The translations under genes and the position numbers were made by a program. The notes beneath the pieces are model-generated. The model saw nothing but the letters and a program-made list of their open reading frames with translations, was not told the origin of the DNA and did not search any database. A stretch of 10,879 nt of DNA, taken from Streptosporangiaceae bacterium (lineage in GTDB: Bacteria; Actinomycetota; Actinomycetes; Streptosporangiales; Streptosporangiaceae). The stretch is from assembly GCA_030041195.1 (NCBI GenBank), contig JASHOI010000494.1:1-10879 (forward strand). Reading direction: 5' to 3'. Of this stretch, positions 1 to 6,197 are shown one piece after another (the stretch's first letter is position 1; each line of letters opens with the position of its first letter).

Positions 1-1
1 G

Positions 2-115
2 TCGGCACCCACGCTCCCCGCGCCATCGCCGGACCCAACCCCGGCGGCGTCCGCACCCACGCACCCCGCGCCATCGCCCGACCCGACGCCGACCGCGTCC
101 GCACCCACGCACCCC
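2..115 (+). repeat. 48-bp in-frame tandem repeat (about 2.4 copies)
   Basis: Two full units lie at 20-67 and 68-115, preceded by a partial unit at 2-19 that is cut by the window edge. Each unit codes 16 residues of the form APSPDPTPxASAPTHP. The two full units differ at only a few bases, so the duplication is recent or is kept uniform by recombination. It lengthens a disordered linker in the partial gene without breaking the frame. More copies may lie to the left. Confidence 0.85.
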
Positions 116-1021
116 GGCTCGGCGCCCACGGCATCCGGAACCGACCACCGCACACGATCGCCCGGCACTTCGCCGGCGCGGTCCGGATCGCCCGCGACGT
201 CGGCTGCGGTCACGGCCGAGCCGCGGGCTTCGCGAACTTATGACGCCGACTGGATCGCGGGTTCCGGGATCCTGATGGGGACCGGCCTTGGTGAGTTCGC
301 CCGGCGCAGCAGGCGCGCGCTGCGTGGCGACCCGGCGGAGCCGCAGGACCAGGTGGTGTCCTCGACGGTCTCGTCGACCCTGACCTCGTTCGTCGAGCGG
401 GTGCCCGCGCCGGAGCGCCCATGGCAGCCGGCGCCCAACCCGGACCGGGCTCCGGTTCGCCGCTATCAGCAGCGGCTGCCTGCCGCGGTGAAGAACGACT
501 TCGTCGCGATGGCCAGGGGGCCGCTGATGCACGGCCAGCTGCTGTACCGGGACGTGGCCGAGAGCGTCGGCCTGAGCTGGGAGCTGCTCGCGGCCTGCGA
601 CTGGATGCAGTGCGGCGCCAGGACGCGCCTCTCGCCGGTGCACGGCGAGAAACTGGGTACCCGCAACCGCGACGGCTCCGTCTACTGGTCCAGGTCGGAA
701 GCGCTTGAGCAGTGCGCCAGGGACCTGGTCTCGCTGGCGGGGGCGGTCTACGACATCGACCTGACCACCGAGATCGAACTGTCCGTCGCCGACCTGGCCA
801 GGGTCTTCGCGGCGTTCCGCTGGGGAGGGCTGCTCAGGCGGCACCGCACCTCCGCGATGGAATTCCCGTATTCGGTGGCCGGGCTCACCGTCCAGCATAT
901 GAATATGCGCTGGCCCAACATTGGCGAACCGAATACGCCCGACAAACCGGGAGCGCGATTCCGCAAGCCATTTGGAGCCGTTCCCATCGTGCTCAGCCTG
1001 CATTACCCGGCCACGGTTTAG
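2..1021 (+). CDS. Conserved-looking protein of unknown function, 5' partial, with Pro/Ser/Thr-rich repeat linker
   Basis: The reading frame is open from base 2 to the TAG at 1019-1021, so the gene starts left of the window. An internal ATG at 275 has no good ribosome binding site and would cut off an in-frame repeat linker, so I treat 275 as internal. About 339 residues are visible. The first 45 or so are Pro/Ser/Thr/Ala-rich with 16-residue repeats, typical of extended linkers in exported or surface proteins. A Ser/Arg/Pro-rich stretch follows, then a compact domain of about 170 residues at 480-1018. That domain has helical segments (LLYRDVAESVGLSWELLAA, then RWGGLLRRH) and ends in a hydrophobic strand (VPIVLSLHYPA). 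The 'GLSWELLAACDW' segment recalls the helix before the catalytic Glu of lysozyme-like transglycosylases, but I cannot place the Glu, so this is only a guess. The 3' part is less GC-rich than its neighbours. It probably shares an operon with the next gene, 33 bp downstream. Confidence 0.7.
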   Translation, partial: SAPTLPAPSPDPTPAASAPTHPAPSPDPTPTASAPTHPGSAPTASGTDHRTRSPGTSPARSGSPATSAAVTAEPRASRTYDADWIAGSGILMGTGLGEFARRSRRALRGDPAEPQDQVVSSTVSSTLTSFVERVPAPERPWQPAPNPDRAPVRRYQQRLPAAVKNDFVAMARGPLMHGQLLYRDVAESVGLSWELLAACDWMQCGARTRLSPVHGEKLGTRNRDGSVYWSRSEALEQCARDLVSLAGAVYDIDLTTEIELSVADLARVFAAFRWGGLLRRHRTSAMEFPYSVAGLTVQHMNMRWPNIGEPNTPDKPGARFRKPFGAVPIVLSLHYPATV

Positions 1022-1054
1022 TTCCCGCACGCCGACCAGGAAGAAGGTAGAACG

Positions 1055-2080
1055 GTGGCTCGTCTTGTGCTCTTTCTGCTGAGCTTGCTGACCGGCGGCA
1101 GGCCGGCCCAGCGGGAACTGGCCTGGCAGCAGGCCGGCGGCAGCTACGGCAGGAACCCGGTGATCCCGCGTGCCGAGCCGGGCGGCGGCTCGCCGGATCG
1201 GCCCACGGTCCCGGCGCAGCCCGAGCCCGGCGGTCTCGGCGATGCCACGCCGCCGCGCCGGCCGCGGCGCCGTATCCCGCGGTGGGCCAAGTGGACCGGC
1301 GTGATCGCGGCCGGCCTGATCTTCCGCAGGGCGGTCGCGTCCGTCGCGCTGATCGCGCTGTCCGCCGCGCTGCACGTGGTTGGCGTCAACGTTCACCTGC
1401 CGAGCATCAAGTTCGGCTGGCCGTGGCAGACCAGCCAGGGCGTGGTGACCACGACCACGACCAACACCGACCTCGGCCCGTGGGTGCTGCAGAAGATCGA
1501 GGGGATCTCCAAGCCGGCGCTCGGCCGCGTCACGTTCAACTTCCTGTTCACGCACAAGGTGTCCAAGAGCATCGGCCCGTGGCCGTGCTGGTACGCGAGC
1601 ACGTTCTACGCGGTCGGATACGCGTCCGCCACCGTCGATCTGAACCCCGGCGCCTCCTGGTGGGCGCCTTCCACGGGCCATTACGCGCTGCGGGTGCTGA
1701 CCCGGCCGGCCGGCGGCAAACCGGGAAGCGTGAGCGTCACCCTGGTCCTGCCGCAGCCCCAGCTTCCGCAGTCCGCGCACGACGTGGCGATCGACGACAT
1801 CCCGTCGAAGCCGATATCCACACAGCACAGCTGGACATACCCGGGATTCGGCTGCGGCGTTCTGCTGCGGCCGCAGTTTGCCGAGTCGGTGCTCTACGCG
1901 CAGGCCCAGCAATTGGCCTACTACAAGTCAACGCACGCGCCGCAGATTACCCGCCCCCTGATCGCCGCGGCGGAGACCGAGGCGGCGCAGACCATCAGGA
2001 ACAATTTCATCCAGCCGACGGTGAACGCTTTCGGCTATACGCTCGACAGTTTTGCGATCACCTGGGCCAAGGTAACGTGA
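1055..2080 (+). CDS. Membrane-anchored protein of unknown function, possibly DUF4230-like
   Basis: 341 residues from a GTG at 1055, with a purine-rich Shine-Dalgarno (AGAAGG) about 7 bases upstream. The first 13 residues are hydrophobic. Residues 30-75 are a Pro/Gly/Arg-rich cytosolic-type linker ending in a basic patch (PRRPRRRIPRWAKW). One long membrane segment follows at about 82-110. The rest (about 125-341) looks like a soluble domain outside the membrane, with Cys178 and Cys267 as possible disulphide partners. The order of elements (a strand with 'YAVGYASATVDL' at 185-196, then a C-terminal helix rich in Ala/Glu/Gln before a final 'FGYTLDSFAITW') resembles DUF4230 proteins in outline. 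That is a weak topology match, not an identification. It lies 33 bp after the linker-bearing gene and probably works with it at the cell envelope. GC content falls towards the 3' end. Confidence 0.75.
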   Translation: MARLVLFLLSLLTGGRPAQRELAWQQAGGSYGRNPVIPRAEPGGGSPDRPTVPAQPEPGGLGDATPPRRPRRRIPRWAKWTGVIAAGLIFRRAVASVALIALSAALHVVGVNVHLPSIKFGWPWQTSQGVVTTTTTNTDLGPWVLQKIEGISKPALGRVTFNFLFTHKVSKSIGPWPCWYASTFYAVGYASATVDLNPGASWWAPSTGHYALRVLTRPAGGKPGSVSVTLVLPQPQLPQSAHDVAIDDIPSKPISTQHSWTYPGFGCGVLLRPQFAESVLYAQAQQLAYYKSTHAPQITRPLIAAAETEAAQTIRNNFIQPTVNAFGYTLDSFAITWAKVT

Positions 2081-2110
2081 TCTCCGACGGCAGGGAGAAA
2101 GCGGTACGAA

Positions 2111-3307
2111 GTGAGCCTGCGCATTGCGGTGGTCGGCGGCGGGATCGGCGGCCTGGCGGCTGCGGCGTTCCTGCATCGCGCGGGGTTGACCGCGACGGTC
2201 TACGAGCAGGCCGGCGAGATCAGGGAGATCGGCGCGGGCCTGGTCGTGGCGCCGAACGCGGTGCGGATGATCCGGCGGCTGGGCCGGATCGGGCAGTTCC
2301 AGAAGACCGCCGTGCCGCTCGAGGTGGGCTGGGAGTTCCGCCGCTGGCAGGACGGCCGGGTGCTGTTCTCGCAGCGGATGGGTGCGGAATGCGCACGGCT
2401 GTACGGGGAGTGGTGCTACACCGCGCACCGCGCCGACCTGCTGGACACCCTGCTCGCCGCGGTGCCGGAACCGGGGCCGCGGCTCGGCGCCCGCTGCGTG
2501 GCGGTACGCCGCGTTGGCGACGGAGCCGAGCTCAGCTTCGCGGACGGCTCGACGGCCGCCGCGGACGTGGTGATCGGTGCCGACGGCACGCATTCTGTGG
2601 TGCGCGAGGCCGTGCTGCGCGGGGCTGCGCCGGAAGCGCCGCGGTTCTCCGGGGTCTGCGCGTACCGCTGCCTGGTCCCGGCCGAGCTGGCGCCGGAGTT
2701 CGCGCTGCGCCCGGTGCAGACGCTGTGGCTCGGCCCCGGCCACCACTTCGTGCACTACCCGATCTCGGCCGGCCGGTACGTCAACGTGGTCGCGTTCGCG
2801 CCGGCGCACGACTGGCGGATCGAGTCGTGGACCGCCGAGGGCCGGATCGAGGACCTGCGCGCCGAGTTCGCCGGCTGGGACACCCAGCTCGCCAGCCTGG
2901 TGGCCGCGGCGGACCGGACCGGCCGGTGGGCGCTGCTGGACCGCGACCCGCTCCCCCGGTGGGCCGACGGGCCCATCGCCGTGACCGGAGACGCCGCGCA
3001 CCCCATGTTCCCGTTCCTCGGGCAGGGTGCCGCGCAGGCCATCGAGGACGCTGCCGTGCTGGCCGGCTGCCTGGCCGGCGATCCTGGCGACCCGCCGACC
3101 GCGCTGCGCCGCTATGAGGCGCTGCGCAAGCCGCGTACCACGCGGGTCCAGCTGCTCAGCCACGCGCGGCTGCGCGCCAACCACCTGCCCGACGGGCCGG
3201 AGCAGCGGGCCAGGGACATCGCATTCGCGTGCGAGGACCCGCTCGCGCACAACGGGTGGATCTACGCCCACGACGCCGAACAGGCCGTAACGGAGCCGAG
3301 CCGGTGA
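2111..3307 (+). CDS. Class A FAD-dependent monooxygenase (salicylate / 3-hydroxybenzoate hydroxylase type)
   Basis: 398 residues, the usual length for single-component aromatic hydroxylases that use NAD(P)H and O2 to hydroxylate a phenolic or N-heteroaromatic ring in the cytosol. All three family fingerprints are present: the N-terminal FAD dinucleotide motif VVGGGIGGLAAAAFLHRAG (7-25), the DG motif VIGADGTHS (154-162) that contacts FAD and NAD(P)H, and the GD motif GDAAHPMFPFLGQGAAQAIED (293-313) that binds the FAD ribityl chain. The 'PFLGQGAAQAIEDAAVLA' form and the near-C-terminal 'WIYAHDA' are typical of the salicylate hydroxylase and 6-hydroxynicotinate hydroxylase group. The substrate cannot be read from the sequence; a tailoring role on a natural product is also possible. 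The start is a GTG at 2111 with a loosely spaced AGGGAG at 2092-2097. It lies 30 bp after the membrane protein gene. A weak -10 (TAACGT, 2073-2078) could give it its own transcript. Confidence 0.92.
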   Translation: MSLRIAVVGGGIGGLAAAAFLHRAGLTATVYEQAGEIREIGAGLVVAPNAVRMIRRLGRIGQFQKTAVPLEVGWEFRRWQDGRVLFSQRMGAECARLYGEWCYTAHRADLLDTLLAAVPEPGPRLGARCVAVRRVGDGAELSFADGSTAAADVVIGADGTHSVVREAVLRGAAPEAPRFSGVCAYRCLVPAELAPEFALRPVQTLWLGPGHHFVHYPISAGRYVNVVAFAPAHDWRIESWTAEGRIEDLRAEFAGWDTQLASLVAAADRTGRWALLDRDPLPRWADGPIAVTGDAAHPMFPFLGQGAAQAIEDAAVLAGCLAGDPGDPPTALRRYEALRKPRTTRVQLLSHARLRANHLPDGPEQRARDIAFACEDPLAHNGWIYAHDAEQAVTEPSR

Positions 3308-3326
3308 TGGCGCCGCGTTAAGGGCA

Positions 3327-4424
3327 CTAAGGCTCGATCACGACCTTGACGGGATCACCATCGCGCTCGGCTACCACGCGCAGGGCCTCGGCGATGCCGG
3401 CGAGCGGGAAGTGGTGGGTGACCATCTCGGCGCCGCGGATCTTGCCCTGGGCGGCGAGCGCCACCGCGCGCTTGACGTTGTTGCCGCCCTCGCCGCGCGA
3501 GGTGTAAATGCTGATGTCGTTGCGGACGATCGCGGACAGGTCGATCGTCACCTTGCCCGGGTAGAACGCGACGACGACGATCTTGCCGCCGCGCTTGGTG
3601 GCCTCGGCGCACTGCTGCGGCGCGTCGAGGCCGCCGGAGCACTCGATCGTCAGGTCCGCGCCGGCGCCGCCGGTGAGCGAGAGCACCGCCTGCACCGGGT
3701 CGGTTTCGCGCGCGTTGACCACGTGGTCGGCGCCGAGCCTGCTGCCGAGCTCGAGCCGGGACGGGCGGGTGCCGACGAGGATGACCTGGTTCGCGCCGAG
3801 CGCCTTGACCGCCTGCACGGTGGTCAGCCCGATCGGCCCGGGGCCGAACACGGCGACGTCGAGCCCGGCGACGTAGCCGCCGGCCACGTCGAGCCCGTAC
3901 AGGCCGGTGCCCGCGGTGCTGATCAGCACGGCGTCCTCGAAGGTCAGCGACGCCGGCAGCGGGTACAGCGAGCCGACGTGGTGCACCGCGTACTCGGCGA
4001 ACCCGCCGTCCGCGGTCATCCCGGTGGCCCGGTGCCCCTTGGACCGGTCCCCGTAGTTCAGGCACGCCGTGTACTTGCCGGTCAGGCAGTTGTCGCAGCG
4101 CCCGCAGCCGCGGTGCGCCTCGATGCACACCCGGTCACCGGGGGCGAACTCGTCCACGCGGTCGCCGGTCGCGGCCACCGTGCCGGTCCACTCGTGGCCC
4201 GGCGTGTAGTCCCCGAACGGGGGCGTCTGCGGGAAGTGGCCGTCGAAGATCTTCAGATCGGTGCCGCACATGCCGCACATCGCGACCCGGACTAACACCT
4301 CGTCCGGGCCGGGCCGGGGAACCGGGCGGTCGACCACGCGGATGTCGCGCGGGCCGAACAGCACGGCGGCGCGCATCGACTCGGGGATCTGCGGGCGGGC
4401 CGCCGCGCTGGGCTCGTCGGTCAT
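3327..4424 (-). CDS. Zinc-dependent medium-chain alcohol/polyol dehydrogenase
   Basis: 365 residues of the MDR superfamily, which oxidises a secondary alcohol or polyol with NAD(P)+. Catalytic zinc ligands visible are Cys53 (in CGMCGTD), His77 and Glu78 (PGHEW). The structural zinc lobe has Cys107, Cys110, Cys113 and Cys121. The Rossmann motif is GPGPIG at 194-199. After the second beta strand the sequence is GTRPSR (218-223) with no acidic residue, which suggests NADP+ preference. Where classical alcohol dehydrogenases carry a third catalytic Cys, this protein has Ser/Thr (ISTAGTG), so Glu78 probably completes the site as in sorbitol dehydrogenases. Threonine or sugar-alcohol dehydrogenase are the nearest types; the exact substrate is unknown. 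The ATG at 4422-4424 is preceded by AAGGAG (4431-4436) at 6 bases, which decides this start over Met17. It lies 84 bp downstream of otsA on the same strand and may be co-transcribed. Confidence 0.92.
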   Translation of the reverse strand: MTDEPSAAARPQIPESMRAAVLFGPRDIRVVDRPVPRPGPDEVLVRVAMCGMCGTDLKIFDGHFPQTPPFGDYTPGHEWTGTVAATGDRVDEFAPGDRVCIEAHRGCGRCDNCLTGKYTACLNYGDRSKGHRATGMTADGGFAEYAVHHVGSLYPLPASLTFEDAVLISTAGTGLYGLDVAGGYVAGLDVAVFGPGPIGLTTVQAVKALGANQVILVGTRPSRLELGSRLGADHVVNARETDPVQAVLSLTGGAGADLTIECSGGLDAPQQCAEATKRGGKIVVVAFYPGKVTIDLSAIVRNDISIYTSRGEGGNNVKRAVALAAQGKIRGAEMVTHHFPLAGIAEALRVVAERDGDPVKVVIEP

Positions 4425-4455
4425 CGCGGACTCCTTCGCGGTCTGCTCCCATCGT

Positions 4456-4497
4456 GCAGCTTCTGGCCGTATTTGACCAGAAAAGCGGCTGCTTTCC
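4456..4497. promoter_or_regulatory. Overlapping inverted repeats between otsA and the dehydrogenase gene
   Basis: Two overlapping dyads lie here. TTCTGG (4461-4466) and CCAGAA (4477-4482) enclose a 10-base A/T-rich spacer, flanked by a further pair GCAGC (4456-4460) / GCTGC (4488-4492). The second is a short hairpin, AAAGC (4482-4486) and GCTTT (4491-4495) around four bases. On the minus strand this hairpin extends to seven pairs with one G-U, but no U-tract follows. It could be an operator for the dehydrogenase, or a weak terminator or attenuator after otsA. The sequence alone does not decide. Confidence 0.35.
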
Positions 4498-4508
4498 GCG
4501 CCGCTCGC

Positions 4509-6077
4509 TCAGGGCAGCTCGGCCGGGCCCGGCGCCTGCTTCAGCGCGTCGAGGAAGGTCGCGGCCCAGTGCGTCACGTCGTTCTCGAACACCCTGCGGC
4601 GCATCGAGCGCATCCGGCGCCTGGCCTCCTGCGGCGACATCTTCGTCGCGTACACGATCGCGTCCTTCAAGCCGTCGATGTCGTGCGGGTTGACGAGCAG
4701 GGCGCCGACGAGCTCGTCGGCCGCGCCGGTGAACTCGCTCAGCACCAGCGCGCCGCTCTCGTCGTTCCGGCAGGCGACGTACTCCTTGGCGACGAGGTTC
4801 ATGCCGTCGCGCAGCGAGGTCACCAGCATCACGTCGGCGGCCACGTAGAGCGCGGCCATCTCCTCACGCGGGAAGGACTGGTGCAGGTAGTGCACGGGCG
4901 GCGGGCCGCTCAGCTCGCCGTGCTGCCCGTTGATCCGGCCCACCGTGACCTCGACCTCGTCGCGCAGCAGGCGGTACTGCTCGACCCGCTCCCTGCTGGG
5001 GCTGGCGACCATGATCAGCACGTAGCCCGGTGACTGGAGCCGCGCCTCGTCCAGGAGCTCGCCGTACGCGTCCAGGCGGTGCCGGATCCCCTTGGTGTAG
5101 TCGAGCCGGTCGACGCCGAGCAGGACCACGTCCGGGTCGCCCAGCGCCTGGCGGATCTCCCGCGCCCGGGCCCGGACGTCCTCGCGGCTGGCCAGTTCGC
5201 TTTCGGCCCTCGAATCGATCGAGACCGGGAACGCGCCGACCCGGACCTCTCGAGCCTGCCGGGCCTGCCCGGCCTGCGGGCCCAGCCGGGCGGGGTCGGG
5301 CAAGACCCGCACCACCGACCCTCTCGTCGTCACCCCGGCGGCGCGGCGGCACGCCTGCAGGAAGTTCGACGCATCGTTGTGGCGCTGGAAGCCCACCAGG
5401 TCGGCGCCGAGCAGCCCGGCGATGATCTGCCGGCGCCAGGGAAGCTGGGCGAAGATCCCGTAACCGGGAAACGGAATATGGTTGAAGAAACCGATGCGCA
5501 CGTCGCCGCGCAGCGCGCGCAGCATGCCGGGGACCAGCTGCATCTGGTAATCGTTCACCCAGACGGTCGCGCCGTCCGCCGCCTGCTCGGCCGCCGCCTC
5601 GGCGAACCGCCAGTTGACCGCCACGTAGGCGTCCCACCACGGGCGCCGGAACACCGGCGGCACGATCACGTCGTGATACAGCGGCCACAGCGTGGCGTTG
5701 CAGAAGCCTTCGTAGAAGTCACGGACCTCGTCCGCCGACAGGCCGACGCTGACCAGGTGCATGCCCTCGAAGTCGAACGGCTCCGGCGCGTCGTCCGCCG
5801 AGCCCGGCCAGCCGATCCAGGCGCCCTTCGCGTCGCGCATGACCGGCTCGAGCGCGGTGACCAGCCCGCCGGGGCTGCGCCGCCACTGGGCCGCCTGGCC
5901 TGCTTGGCCTGCCCGGCCCGCCCGGGCCGGCTCGGGGCCGGAGTCGTCGGCCTGGTCGACCCGGTCGACCGGCAGCCGGCTGGCGACCACCACAAAGTCG
6001 TAGTCTCCGGCCGTCCGGCGCGGCTTCCCGGCGTCGGCCGCCGCCTCGGAATCGGCAACATTCCTGGTCATGGACAT
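4509..6077 (-). CDS. otsA: Alpha,alpha-trehalose-6-phosphate synthase (GT20)
   Basis: Makes trehalose-6-phosphate from a nucleotide-glucose donor and glucose-6-phosphate in the cytosol, the first step of OtsA/OtsB trehalose synthesis. In the 522-residue form chosen here, the family landmarks are ASRLPVDR (32-39), [35 protein letters not shown] (from 174), [24 protein letters not shown] (321-331) with the donor-phosphate Arg and Lys, and [11 protein letters not shown] (423-433) with the catalytic-site Asp and Glu. They run collinear with E. coli OtsA. Two Gly/Ala/Gln-rich loops near residues 45-65 and 261-276 are extra. A longer start at 6140 is open but abuts the terminator hairpin at 6146 and has no ribosome binding site. 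The ATG at 6077 sits 7 bases after TAGGCT, suggesting a leaderless transcript; the ATG at 6071 is a second option. No otsB is in view. Confidence 0.93.
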   Translation of the reverse strand: MSMTRNVADSEAAADAGKPRRTAGDYDFVVVASRLPVDRVDQADDSGPEPARAGRAGQAGQAAQWRRSPGGLVTALEPVMRDAKGAWIGWPGSADDAPEPFDFEGMHLVSVGLSADEVRDFYEGFCNATLWPLYHDVIVPPVFRRPWWDAYVAVNWRFAEAAAEQAADGATVWVNDYQMQLVPGMLRALRGDVRIGFFNHIPFPGYGIFAQLPWRRQIIAGLLGADLVGFQRHNDASNFLQACRRAAGVTTRGSVVRVLPDPARLGPQAGQARQAREVRVGAFPVSIDSRAESELASREDVRARAREIRQALGDPDVVLLGVDRLDYTKGIRHRLDAYGELLDEARLQSPGYVLIMVASPSRERVEQYRLLRDEVEVTVGRINGQHGELSGPPPVHYLHQSFPREEMAALYVAADVMLVTSLRDGMNLVAKEYVACRNDESGALVLSEFTGAADELVGALLVNPHDIDGLKDAIVYATKMSPQEARRRMRSMRRRVFENDVTHWAATFLDALKQAPGPAELP

Positions 6078-6084
6078 CGGCTTC

Positions 6085-6113
6085 AGCCTATCGGGTGCCG
6101 AAGCAGAGCCACC
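6085..6113 (-). promoter_or_regulatory. Possible leaderless otsA promoter
   Basis: On the minus strand TAGGCT (6085-6090) fits the actinobacterial -10 pattern TAnnnT. It ends seven bases before the ATG at 6075-6077, where transcription would start on the A of the start codon. The expected -35 position (GGTGGC, about 6108-6113) is a poor match to TTGACA, so support rests on the -10, on the spacing, and on the lack of a clear ribosome binding site. Confidence 0.3.
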
Positions 6114-6145
6114 GGCAGCGGGCGGGGCGCTCAGCCGCATGACAA

Positions 6146-6174
6146 AGCGCGGGGGGACGGTGTCCCCCCGCGCT
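6146..6174 (-). terminator. Intrinsic terminator of the S53 peptidase gene
   Basis: Perfect 13-bp stem, AGCGCGGGGGGAC (6146-6158) and GTCCCCCCGCGCT (6162-6174), with a 3-base loop. It begins 23 bases after the peptidase stop codon when read on the minus strand and is followed there by TTTGT, a short U-tract. It separates the peptidase transcript from otsA, which starts just beyond it on the same strand. Confidence 0.85.
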
Positions 6175-6197
6175 GTTGCCCGTGTGTCAGGCCTCGG

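Noticed and set aside
2..115. A CRISPR-like array at the left edge
   Set aside because: The repeats are tandem without unique spacers, have a period of 48 bp, stay in frame and code a Pro/Ser/Thr linker.
1282..3117. A 611-codon plus-strand frame running across the membrane protein and monooxygenase genes
   Set aside because: It is a frameshifted reading of both real genes, Arg/Ala/Gly-rich, with no ribosome binding site.
1928..3271. A 447-codon minus-strand open frame opposite the monooxygenase
   Set aside because: It is antisense to a gene with all three FAD fingerprints. Its translation is Arg/Gly/Val-rich and matches no family I know.
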